A stretch of 20,010 nucleotides of DNA from CAZSCF01 sp964547585 (GTDB taxonomy: Bacteria > Patescibacteriota > Minisyncoccia > Moranbacterales > UBA2206): positions 1 through 20,010 of the forward strand of contig CAZJOI010000013.1 of NCBI GenBank assembly GCA_964547585.1, written 5' to 3'. A program made the position numbers and the translations under genes. A model generated the notes under the pieces. That model did not search any database, was not told the origin of the DNA, and was given only the letters and a program-made list of their open reading frames with translations. This document shows positions 7,991 through 14,124 of this stretch, piece after piece. Positions within the stretch are counted from its first letter, which is position 1; each line of letters opens with the position of its first letter.

Positions 7991-8080
7991 TTAGGTTGCC
8001 TGCCCCGTAGCGAGCCAATGGAAAGTGGATCTGCTACTGGGGTGCTCTCTTGCTCCTTTGATTATAATTTCATCTTTCAT
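7991..8080 (-). pseudogene. remnant of a second uvrA 5' end plus element, now a 29-codon upstream ORF
   Basis: ATG 8080-8078 opens MKDEIIIKGAREH, which matches the start of UvrA (MKNEIIIRGAREH) at 11 of 13 residues with D/N and K/R as the only changes. At DNA level the two 39-nt stretches differ mainly at third codon positions. After the His codon the similarity stops abruptly and an element (7999-8042) follows; the frame ends at TAA 7993-7991, 10 nt before the uvrA ATG. It is the broken start of another uvrA allele, left in the leader of the intact one. It could still act as a leader peptide. Confidence 0.75.
7999..8042. repeat. CCTGCCCCGT-type palindromic element between uvrA and its 5' remnant
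   Basis: CCCCGTAGC (8003-8011) is matched by GCTACTGGGG (8033-8042), an inverted repeat with one bulged base. The element sits exactly between the intact uvrA leader and the remnant. Its first ten bases, CCTGCCCCGT, recur at 18,690 next to the rnj remnant. Confidence 0.65.
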
Positions 8081-8111
8081 TTAGATTTTTTATGTATCTT
8101 AGGCAAACTAC

Positions 8112-8140
8112 ATTATATTATTTTTAGAGATTTTTATCAA
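8112..8140 (-). promoter_or_regulatory. uvrA promoter
   Basis: TTGATA (8140-8135), a 17-nt spacer, and a perfect TATAAT (8117-8112) point toward uvrA. The expected leader is about 125 nt and includes the remnant upstream ORF and the palindromic element. I saw no convincing LexA-type operator. Confidence 0.75.
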
Positions 8141-8150
8141 GTATGCCAAG

Positions 8151-8182
8151 AAAAAGCTCCGACCATTAAATCGGAGCTTTTT
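8151..8182. terminator. bidirectional Rho-independent terminator after the lipoprotein gene
   Basis: A perfect 12-bp stem (AAAAAGCTCCGA with TCGGAGCTTTTT) and an 8-nt loop lies 24 nt past the lipoprotein stop and just upstream of the uvrA promoter. It separates the two transcription units. The U-tract is present in either direction. Confidence 0.85.
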
Positions 8183-8206
8183 GAAATTTCAATATTTTAA
8201 GCTTGT

Positions 8207-9163
8207 TTACTGACAGCTGCCGCCTTGAGTCGTAGTCGTGGCTGAGCTCAACACCTTAGCACATTCGGCTGGAGCCTTATTAAAAGCATCGCAAATGACC
8301 TTTTTATATTCTTCTGAGTTGCCATATTTATAGACAACATTTGAAGTAGCGCCATTGATAATTAGAGTAGGCGACCCACTGGCACCGGCAGCATTCGAAA
8401 CTTTTTCGTTTTCCTTCATGAGCGCCACTCCTTGCGAAGCAACACAGGCGCTGATACTGGTTGCCTTCAAGCCTAGGTTTTTTGCCCCAGCCTCCCAACA
8501 AGACCCGTCACTTCCGCAGTTAGTATTAACATAGGACACAAAACCAAACCATTTGTCTTTTCCATAATTTTTCAAAACACAAGCCTCTCTCTCATTTTGA
8601 GCCACTTCTTTTTCGCCGTGCAATGATTGAATAGCATCACCGTTTGAATTTACAATGTAGTGAAAATTAAAATTAACTTTGTTTTTTAGCAAATCATAGA
8701 CCGATTTCATCGTATCTTCCGCTTTGTTTCCAAAAGGACAAAAAGCCATCACATAGAGATCCACTGTTGGCTTGTCATTTTTTGGAACCTCCATATTAGC
8801 CTTTTGCGCCGCAGCTTGTTGCTGGTCTTTCATGTCTTGAATTTTTTTCTTGATTTCTTCAATGTTGATTGATTCAGGGAAAAATATTTTTCCATCCTTA
8901 GTTGCATAGGATTCAATTTCTTGTTGCCCAGCGCCCAAGCTTACAGTCATCTTGTATAGTCCGTTTTCCAAAGCAACATTTTTGATTTCAGCTTTCATTC
9001 CGGCTTGCATCAAATTTTCATTGATAAAAGTTTCGATGCTTGTTTTGATTTGTTCCGGACTCATTTGTGAAGAGCTTCCTTTAATAGGAATAAGCGGACG
9101 ACTGCAACCAGTAATAACCAGAACAGCCAAAGACAGAACTACCAATATACCTGTTTTTTTCAT
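8207..9163 (-). CDS. thioredoxin-fold lipoprotein with GILT-like signature
   Basis: Starts at ATG 9163 (in-frame GTG codons at 9181 and 9178 are alternatives), with GAGGGA 8-13 nt upstream. The N-terminus MKKTGILVVLSLAVLVITGC is a lipoprotein signal with the lipobox Cys at residue 20, so the 318-residue product should be anchored outside the cytoplasmic membrane. A Gln/Ala/Lys-rich linker leads to a thioredoxin-like domain: VDLYVMAFCPFG (C142-P-F-G145), LHGEKEVAQNEREACVLK and a cis-Pro loop ASGSPTLIING. The HG-E-E...N...E-ACVLK pattern resembles the signature of eukaryotic GILT thiol reductases. The active site has only one Cys (CPFG), but many other Cys residues follow, including NTNCGSDGSCW and a C-terminal GGSCQ. 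A role in extracytoplasmic thiol chemistry is inferred. Stop TAA, then a strong terminator. Confidence 0.85.
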   Translation of the reverse strand: MKKTGILVVLSLAVLVITGCSRPLIPIKGSSSQMSPEQIKTSIETFINENLMQAGMKAEIKNVALENGLYKMTVSLGAGQQEIESYATKDGKIFFPESINIEEIKKKIQDMKDQQQAAAQKANMEVPKNDKPTVDLYVMAFCPFGNKAEDTMKSVYDLLKNKVNFNFHYIVNSNGDAIQSLHGEKEVAQNEREACVLKNYGKDKWFGFVSYVNTNCGSDGSCWEAGAKNLGLKATSISACVASQGVALMKENEKVSNAAGASGSPTLIINGATSNVVYKYGNSEEYKKVICDAFNKAPAECAKVLSSATTTTQGGSCQ

Positions 9164-9169
9164 TTGTTT

Positions 9170-9301
9170 ATCCCTCACCACTTTTCGGCTTACGCCTTTG
9201 GCGGAAGGTTTTTTAATAAAAATTTTTAAACTTATTTAAAATAAAATATACATTTAAAACTAGCCACTGGGACACTCAACAGCCGAAAAGTGGTGAGGGA
9301 T
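9170..9301. repeat. perfect 21-bp inverted repeat spanning the lipoprotein start region
   Basis: Arms 9170-9190 and 9281-9301 are exact reverse complements, with a 90-nt A/T-rich spacer. The arm next to the gene contains the two GTG codons and the GAGGGA Shine-Dalgarno, six bases before the ATG. In an mRNA that started upstream of 9301 both arms could pair and hide the ribosome site. Confidence 0.85.
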
Positions 9302-9370
9302 GTATATAATTATTTGATTATTTACGCTTTTTTATTTTAATTTAAATCAAAAATTAAAGCAAACATAATG

Positions 9371-11419
9371 CTATTTTATCTGTAATTTTCGCAGTTCGGA
9401 TATTTCATCCCGAATAATGGCTGCACTCTCGAACTGAAGACTGCGAGCCGCTTCTTTCATATCTTTTTCTCTTTGCTTAATATAGCCGGCAATATTTTCT
9501 AAACTTTCCAAATTAATAAATTCCTTCGGAATTTCCGGCTTCAGTTCGTGATCCACAATTGATTGAATTTTTTTCTTGATTGTTTGCGGGGTGATATGAT
9601 GTTTTTTATTATATTCGTTTTGAATTTTTCGTCGGCGATTTGTTTCATCAATGGCTCGCTTCATCGAACCAGTAATTTTATCCGCATACAGAGTCACTCG
9701 ACCAGAAACATTTCTGGCGGCCCGTCCGATTGTTTGAATGAGCGATGTTTCACTGCGCAAAAATCCCTCTTTGTCCGCATCCAAAATAGCCACCAATTTA
9801 ACCTCTGGCAAATCCAAGCCTTCACGCAACAAATTCACTCCAACCAAAACATCGATTTCTCCTCGACGCAATTTTTCCAAAATTCGAATACGATCCAACG
9901 TTTCCACATTGGAATGCAAATATTCCGCTTTAATTTTATGCTCTTTAATAAAATCAGAAAGATCTTCCGCCATTTTTTTGGTAAGCGTTGTGATTAAAAC
10001 TCTCCCTTTATCCTTCACCACCCTTTCAATTTCTGCCAAAACATCTTTAACTTGTCCTTTGGCGGGCTTGATTGTCAGCTCTGGATCAATAAGTCCAGTT
10101 GGACGAATAACTTGCTCGACAATATTGTATTTAGTATCTGGTATTTGGTATTTTGTATTTTTTGATTTATTTGGAATTTGCAATTTAGAATTTATTTGAA
10201 ATTTGGAATTTGTATCTTGCGATTTGCCGTACTCATACGGCCCCGGTGTCGCTGAAGTAAAAATTGCTTGATTTATTTTTTTTTCAAATTCCTGAAACTT
10301 AAGCGGACGATTATCATAGGCACTGGGCAAACGAAAACCATTATCAATCAAGGATTTTTTTCGTGCCCGGTCCCCATTAAACATTCCGTTAAGCTGCGGG
10401 ATAGTCACATGTGATTCATCAATCACCAAAAGGTAATTTTTATCAAAATAATCCATCAGAGTATATGGCGCCTCGCCCTTTTTTCTGTCGGTCAAATACA
10501 AAGAATAATTTTCAATCCCATTACAATAACCGACTTCTCGCATCATTTCAACATCCTGCTTCGTCCTTCTTTCCAACCTTTCTGCTTCCAGTAAGTTATT
10601 ATTTTTGCGGAGATGCGTCACTCTCTCTTTCATCTCTTTTTCAATTTTTACAAGCGCTTCATCCATCATTCCCTCCGGTACCACAAAATGTTTGGCCGGA
10701 TAAATCAAAGCTTGTTCTAATCTTCCCAATTCCTGTCCAGTCAGAAAATCATATTCCACGATTTTTTTTACTTTATTTTTTTCGGTCGTAATTCTGGTTA
10801 CAATTTCGCGTCCAGTCGGCATAATTTCTAATGTTTCCCCCGTCAAACGAAATTTTCCGCGACTAAGCAAATCGCTCCTTTGAAATTGCATATCAATCAG
10901 TTCTTTGATTTTTTCTTCACGCTGAAAATCATTACCAACTTTCACTGTGAAACTGATATCACGATAAAATTCCGGCGAACCCAAACCATATATACAGGAA
11001 ACGGACGCCACGATGATTACATCTTTTCGAGAAAGCAAAGCTGAAGTCGAAGCATGTCGCAGCCTATCAATCTCATCATTAATTTGCGCTTCCTTTTCAA
11101 TATATGTATCCGAAGAAGCAACGTAAGCCTCTGGCTGATAGTAATCGTAGTAAGAAACAAAATATTCCACTGCATTTTTGGGAAAAAACACGCGGAATTC
11201 TTGAGCTAATTGAGCTGCCAAAGTTTTATTGGGGGCAATCACCAGTGTTGGCTTTTGCGTTTTTTCAATGACATTGGCAATCGTGAAAGTTTTGCCAGAT
11301 CCCGTCACACCCAAAAGCGTCTGGAATTTTTTTCCAGACGCAATGCCTTTGATCAATTTCTTAATTGCTTGTGGCTGGTCGCCGGCAGGCTTGAATTTGC
11401 TATTTAATTCGAATTTCAT
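9371..11419 (-). CDS. uvrB: excinuclease ABC subunit B, with a heptad-repeat insert
   Basis: A 682-residue UvrB helicase, which is loaded by UvrA, verifies damage and recruits UvrC. It has Walker A GVTGSGKT (37-44), the DNA-clamping beta-hairpin region YYDYYQPEAYVASSDTYIEK, the DESH box (about 336-339), TSATPGPYE, GVNLLREGLDLPEV and QTIGRAARN. The C-terminal UVR motif is KDMKEAARSLQFESAAIIRD, which pairs with the UVR motif of UvrC. Residues about 402-431 (for example SKFQINSKLQIPNKSKN) are an Asn/Lys/Gln/Ile-rich insert between SATPGPYEYGKS and VEQVIRPTGLIDP, which are nearly adjacent in other UvrB proteins; the DNA there is a period-7 repeat. It lies 8 nt after manC on the same strand without a Shine-Dalgarno. 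Stop TAG. Confidence 0.97.
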   Translation of the reverse strand: MKFELNSKFKPAGDQPQAIKKLIKGIASGKKFQTLLGVTGSGKTFTIANVIEKTQKPTLVIAPNKTLAAQLAQEFRVFFPKNAVEYFVSYYDYYQPEAYVASSDTYIEKEAQINDEIDRLRHASTSALLSRKDVIIVASVSCIYGLGSPEFYRDISFTVKVGNDFQREEKIKELIDMQFQRSDLLSRGKFRLTGETLEIMPTGREIVTRITTEKNKVKKIVEYDFLTGQELGRLEQALIYPAKHFVVPEGMMDEALVKIEKEMKERVTHLRKNNNLLEAERLERRTKQDVEMMREVGYCNGIENYSLYLTDRKKGEAPYTLMDYFDKNYLLVIDESHVTIPQLNGMFNGDRARKKSLIDNGFRLPSAYDNRPLKFQEFEKKINQAIFTSATPGPYEYGKSQDTNSKFQINSKLQIPNKSKNTKYQIPDTKYNIVEQVIRPTGLIDPELTIKPAKGQVKDVLAEIERVVKDKGRVLITTLTKKMAEDLSDFIKEHKIKAEYLHSNVETLDRIRILEKLRRGEIDVLVGVNLLREGLDLPEVKLVAILDADKEGFLRSETSLIQTIGRAARNVSGRVTLYADKITGSMKRAIDETNRRRKIQNEYNKKHHITPQTIKKKIQSIVDHELKPEIPKEFINLESLENIAGYIKQREKDMKEAARSLQFESAAIIRDEISELRKLQIK
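10127..10216. repeat. heptad tract (GTATTTG and ATTTGGA units) inside uvrB
   Basis: Units GTATCTG, GTATTTG, GTATTTT are followed by ATTTGGA, ATTTGCA, ATTTAGA and again ATTTGAA, ATTTGGA, ATTTGTA, all spaced seven bases with one 4-base offset. The whole tract stays open in the uvrB frame. Confidence 0.85.
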
Positions 11420-11427
11420 AAAAAATA

Positions 11428-12507
11428 CTATAAATATTTTTTGCCTCTTTTTTTGAGCTCTTCAATCACCTTTTTCACTTCTTGAGAACGGGCTTTTGGA
11501 CAAACTAGCAGTGCATCGGGAGTATCAACAATCACCATGTCCTCAAGACCAATCGTGGCAATGACTTTTCCCTTATTGCCATAAATAAGCGAGTCATTTG
11601 TATCAATATTTATGGCTTCGCCCATTATCAAGTTTCTGTTTTCATCAGTTTTGGACAATAAATTTTGATAAAGAGTATCCCAAGCGCCAATATCATCCCA
11701 TTCAAAATCTCCCCGAATAATCAGAATCTCCTTGGGATCCATTTTTTCTGTGATGGCATAGTCGATGGAAATCTTTTGCATGCTGGCATAGAGATCAGCA
11801 ATTTCCTGTTCCTTATTACCTTCATCTATCAATCTTTTAATCTCCATAAGCGTAGCATACATTTCTGGGACATATTTTTGATAGGCTTCTAAAAATTTCT
11901 TCGGTGACCACATATAATAATTGGCGTGCCAAAGATAGGCTCCCTCCTCCAAATATCTTTTGGCTGTTTCCAAGTCTGGTTTTTCTTTGTGTCCCAAAAA
12001 TTCATAGAAATCAATACCGTTTGATTGGCGAAACAAATTTCCAATTTTCGTGTATCCCAGAGTCGTAGTTGGACTAGTTGGATAAACTGAGATATCCAGA
12101 AGTTTGCCTGTTTCCAAGATCATCTTTTCTGCTTCACGAATGGAAAGTAAAAATTTTTCCCTATCACCAATGAAATGATCTGAGGGAATAAAGATCATCG
12201 GTTCTGCTGGATCGATTCGGGAAATATAAGTGGCCACATATCCCATAGCTGGAGCAGTGTCCCGCAGCGACGGCTCCACAATATAGTTACTCTCTGGAAA
12301 ATCTGGCAGCACCTCTTTTATTTTAGGCACTAGATCCAGAGTCGTTGAAATAAAAATCTTTTCCTTTGGCCATTCAGAAAAACGATCCAATGTTTCTTCA
12401 ATCATAGTTTTTTCTGAAACAAGTTTGGAAAGTTGCTTGGGTTCATTATTTCTACTCACTGGCCAAAAACGTGTTCCTGTTCCACCAGCTAAAATTACAA
12501 TCCTCAT
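11428..12507 (-). CDS. manC: mannose-1-phosphate guanylyltransferase
   Basis: Makes GDP-mannose from mannose-1-phosphate and GTP in the cytoplasm, for glycan or glycoprotein synthesis. The 359-residue protein opens with the nucleotidyltransferase loop LAGGTGTRFWPVSR and the PKQL segment. It also has VEPSLRDTAPA, FIPSDHFI, FLGHKEKPDLETAKRY and the late DFEWDDIGAWDTLY motif. It has only the catalytic domain, without a fused phosphomannose isomerase cupin. It is the first gene of the manC-uvrB pair, 37 nt after the four-helix-bundle gene. The isomerase on the other strand (15,886) could supply mannose-6-phosphate. Stop TAG. Confidence 0.9.
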   Translation of the reverse strand: MRIVILAGGTGTRFWPVSRNNEPKQLSKLVSEKTMIEETLDRFSEWPKEKIFISTTLDLVPKIKEVLPDFPESNYIVEPSLRDTAPAMGYVATYISRIDPAEPMIFIPSDHFIGDREKFLLSIREAEKMILETGKLLDISVYPTSPTTTLGYTKIGNLFRQSNGIDFYEFLGHKEKPDLETAKRYLEEGAYLWHANYYMWSPKKFLEAYQKYVPEMYATLMEIKRLIDEGNKEQEIADLYASMQKISIDYAITEKMDPKEILIIRGDFEWDDIGAWDTLYQNLLSKTDENRNLIMGEAINIDTNDSLIYGNKGKVIATIGLEDMVIVDTPDALLVCPKARSQEVKKVIEELKKRGKKYL

Positions 12508-12513
12508 AAAAAT

Positions 12514-12545
12514 TCATATAACATGAAACATGCAACATGTAACAC
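12514..12545. repeat. ACATGNA heptad tract upstream of manC
   Basis: Units ACATGAA, ACATGCA, ACATGTA in tandem, preceded by TCATATA. CATATAACAT at 12,515-12,524 is the exact reverse complement of ATGTTATATG at 12,937-12,946 on the other side of the four-helix-bundle gene. Confidence 0.75.
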
Positions 12546-12910
12546 TATTCTTTGTTTTTTACGCCCTGAATAGTTTTCCACAGCATTGCTCCAAGTTCTT
12601 CACTTAAACTAATTAATTTTTTATATTCTTTTTCATTCATATATTTTTCTCTATATGAAAAATACAATAGATATTTAGACTCTTTCAATGAACCATACGA
12701 CATTTGCAAAAAATTTTTAAATTGTTTGTCCCCCACTCTGGCAAATCCTTCTATATAATTCAAAACTACAGACAAAGAAGCTCTTCTTAATTGCGACGTA
12801 ATACCATAGATTTCATCTCTAGGAAAATCTTTTGTAATTTTATAAACCAAGAAGGCAAACTCATCTGCTTTATTTTTTAAAATATCGTGAAAACTATTTT
12901 TGTGTTCCAT
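12545..12910 (-). CDS. four-helix-bundle protein (23S rRNA intervening-sequence protein / bAvd type)
   Basis: A 121-residue protein of the small four-helix-bundle family that includes proteins encoded in 23S rRNA intervening sequences and the accessory protein Avd of diversity-generating retroelements. Characteristic features are the FPRDEIYGITSQLRRASLSV segment, VVLNYIEGFAR and a terminal helix LSEELGAMLWKTIQG. There is no reverse transcriptase or template repeat nearby, and the neighbouring DNA is not rRNA, so this is a stand-alone member whose function is unknown; RNA or nucleic-acid binding is the usual guess. Heptad repeat tracts bound the gene on both sides. Stop TAG overlaps the left tract. 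Confidence 0.88.
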   Translation of the reverse strand: MEHKNSFHDILKNKADEFAFLVYKITKDFPRDEIYGITSQLRRASLSVVLNYIEGFARVGDKQFKNFLQMSYGSLKESKYLLYFSYREKYMNEKEYKKLISLSEELGAMLWKTIQGVKNKE

Positions 12911-12947
12911 GCATTTTGTTATATGTTTTGTGTTGTATGTTATATGC
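12910..12947. repeat. TGTTNNN heptad tract between divergent genes
   Basis: Units TGTTATA, TGTTTTG, TGTTGTA, TGTTATA, TGC follow each other at seven-base spacing from 12,917. The tract fills most of the divergent promoter region and mirrors the tract at 12,514-12,545. Confidence 0.75.
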
Positions 12948-12953
12948 TATAAT
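12945..12953 (+). promoter_or_regulatory. extended -10 promoter of the small repeat protein
   Basis: TGCTATAAT is a perfect extended -10. The -35 region is weak. With ATG only nine bases beyond the hexamer the message is probably leaderless or nearly so. Confidence 0.6.
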
Positions 12954-12962
12954 TAAAACATA

Positions 12963-13292
12963 ATGAACAAGAAATTAAAAGCTCCTGCCCGCAATGTTTT
13001 GATCAATAAAAAGCCTTCGAAAACAATATTGGAAATGGACTCAGACGAAGTTTTAGAGGCTTTCGAATATAGCGTAGCAGGCGGGGAAAAAAGACCTGCC
13101 CGCAATGCTACGGTTAATAAAGATTTTATAAAGCCAATTGTAGAAATGGACTCAGATGAGATCTTGGATGCTTTTGGGCATAGCATAGCAGGCGGGGAAA
13201 CCAAGAGAAAGCTAAAAATGAAAGTTTCTGGCAAGAGTGTTTTTGGCCTGAAAGAGATTATTGTCAAAAAAGCGAAAAAATCAGCTTTTTAG
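12963..13292 (+). CDS. small two-repeat protein with a basic tail, bounded by palindrome ends
   Basis: A 109-residue frame of two 37-residue repeats (residues 8-44 and 45-81) and a Lys-rich tail. Each repeat reads PARN...NK...K.I.EMDSDE.L.AF..S.AGGE; 22 of 37 positions are identical. The tail (KRKLKMKVSGKSVFG onward) has many Lys and could bind nucleic acid or a membrane surface. The DNA ends of each repeat (CCTGCCCGCAATG and GCAGGCGGGG) are the ends of the palindromic element found in trpS and uvrA, so the gene may have arisen from, or been colonised by, that element. The plus frame is preferred over an overlapping minus-strand frame because of the extended -10 and the conserved acidic EMDSDE core. 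No family is recognised. Stop TAG. Confidence 0.6.
   Translation: MNKKLKAPARNVLINKKPSKTILEMDSDEVLEAFEYSVAGGEKRPARNATVNKDFIKPIVEMDSDEILDAFGHSIAGGETKRKLKMKVSGKSVFGLKEIIVKKAKKSAF
12984..13196. repeat. two tandem 111-bp units with palindromic-element ends
   Basis: Unit 1 core 12,984-13,085 and unit 2 core 13,095-13,196 (each 102 nt, period 111). Both start CCTGCCCGCAATG and end GCAGGCGGGGAA without a mismatch, whereas the middles have diverged. The right end of unit 2 (GGGCATAGCATAGCAGGCGGG region) resembles the right half of the trpS element. Confidence 0.8.
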
Positions 13293-13296
13293 TAGG

Positions 13297-13388
13297 CTCA
13301 GTTCTTTATAATTTTAGGGGCTTATTGCAAAAAGTATGAACAAAGTTGTTTTCATATCAATTCGGCTCTAAAATTATAAAGAACTGAG
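13297..13388. repeat. perfect 21-bp inverted repeat with nested hairpin
   Basis: Arms 13,297-13,317 and 13,368-13,388 are exact reverse complements around a 50-nt loop, in which TATGAACAA and TTGTTTTCATA form a second stem with one bulge. The arms hold TATAAT facing inward from each side. The element fills the spacer between the small repeat protein and the YvlD-type gene. It could be a MITE-like remnant or a structured RNA; there is no U-tract that would make it a normal terminator. Confidence 0.8.
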
Positions 13389-13453
13389 ATTGTCTCTGTC
13401 GACCAGAGCCAATTGACTAAATAACCTCAATATGTTAAGCTGGGATAAGTTAT

Positions 13454-13813
13454 ATGAGCATAATTATTCGAATTTTGGCTAATTCACTGGCTATTTTGAT
13501 AGCCACGAGGCTTGTTCCAGGGTTCGTTTTCTCTGGAGATATTTTGAATTTACTCATCGCCGGAGCAGTTATCGGACTCATAAATGCCCTAATAAAACCA
13601 GTTATTCAGATCCTCTCTTTTCCAGCCATTTTTCTAACTCTCGGACTTTTTAACATACTAATAAACATTTTTCTTTTATTTTTAGCGGACAGATTTTTGC
13701 CACATCTGGATATTCAAACTTTTTGGGCCGCTTTCTGGGGATTTGTTATTATCAGTTTGACAAATCAACTCATTTCATATTTAAGCAAGCCGAAAGAAAA
13801 CAATAAACCATAA
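13454..13813 (+). CDS. YvlD-type four-TM membrane protein (phage holin superfamily IV-like)
   Basis: A 119-residue, very hydrophobic protein with four predicted membrane helices (about 3-22, 31-52, 56-80, 87-108). Family hallmarks are the early VPGFVFSGD loop, GLINALIKPVIQILSFPA and LGLFNILINIFLL. Members are widespread in bacteria and usually annotated YvlD or phage holin family; their function is not known and no lysis genes are nearby. The gene ends two bases before secG, which suggests co-transcription and perhaps translational coupling. Stop TAA. Confidence 0.9.
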   Translation: MSIIIRILANSLAILIATRLVPGFVFSGDILNLLIAGAVIGLINALIKPVIQILSFPAIFLTLGLFNILINIFLLFLADRFLPHLDIQTFWAAFWGFVIISLTNQLISYLSKPKENNKP

Positions 13814-13815
13814 AA

Positions 13816-14052
13816 ATGCTAAGAATTTTAAATATAATTGAAATAGTTGTCGCCATTATTCTTACCATATCTATCCTTTTGCAAAATAAAGGTGCGGGGC
13901 TTGGTGGAACTTTTGGAGGAGATTTTGGTGGATATTACAGCAAAAGAGGTTTTGAAAAATTTTTAATGGCTTTCTCAATTTTTCTTTCAGCTTCTTTTAT
14001 CGTTTTGGCCGCTGCCAATCTTATTCTTTCCAACAAGCTTATTAATCAGTAA
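13816..14052 (+). CDS. secG: preprotein translocase subunit SecG
   Basis: A 78-residue protein with two membrane helices around the typical SecG loop: ILLQNKGAGLGGTFGG, then KRGFEKFLMAFSIF. SecG is the small accessory subunit of the SecYEG channel and stimulates SecA-driven export. It follows the YvlD-type gene after two bases. It precedes an exported substrate-binding protein, which would be a client of the channel. Stop TAA. Confidence 0.93.
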   Translation: MLRILNIIEIVVAIILTISILLQNKGAGLGGTFGGDFGGYYSKRGFEKFLMAFSIFLSASFIVLAAANLILSNKLINQ

Positions 14053-14124
14053 TTCAAGTCTATTAGTAACAACACTTTCGAAAAATGGCCAGTTCTCAAT
14101 AAATGGCCAAAAATACACAACATC

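Noticed and set aside
8042..8140. LexA/SOS operator in front of uvrA
   Set aside because: I found no convincing palindrome of either the E. coli or the Gram-positive LexA type near the promoter.
9563..10199. Overlapping plus-strand ORFs opposite uvrB
   Set aside because: They lie entirely within a confidently identified UvrB frame and show no recognisable protein features.
12545..12910. Diversity-generating retroelement around the Avd-like four-helix-bundle gene
   Set aside because: No reverse transcriptase and no template/variable repeat pair with adenine-specific differences was seen nearby.
12984..13196. Repeat units considered as a CRISPR array
   Set aside because: Only two units, period 111, translated throughout, and no cas genes in the window.
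12953..13267. Minus-strand ORF opposite the small repeat gene
   Set aside because: It mirrors the 111-bp repeats, has no promoter or ribosome site, and the plus frame has an extended -10 and a conserved acidic core.
13454..13813. Prophage remnant because of the holin-like annotation
   Set aside because: YvlD-type proteins are common chromosomal genes; no other phage genes are present and secG follows directly.
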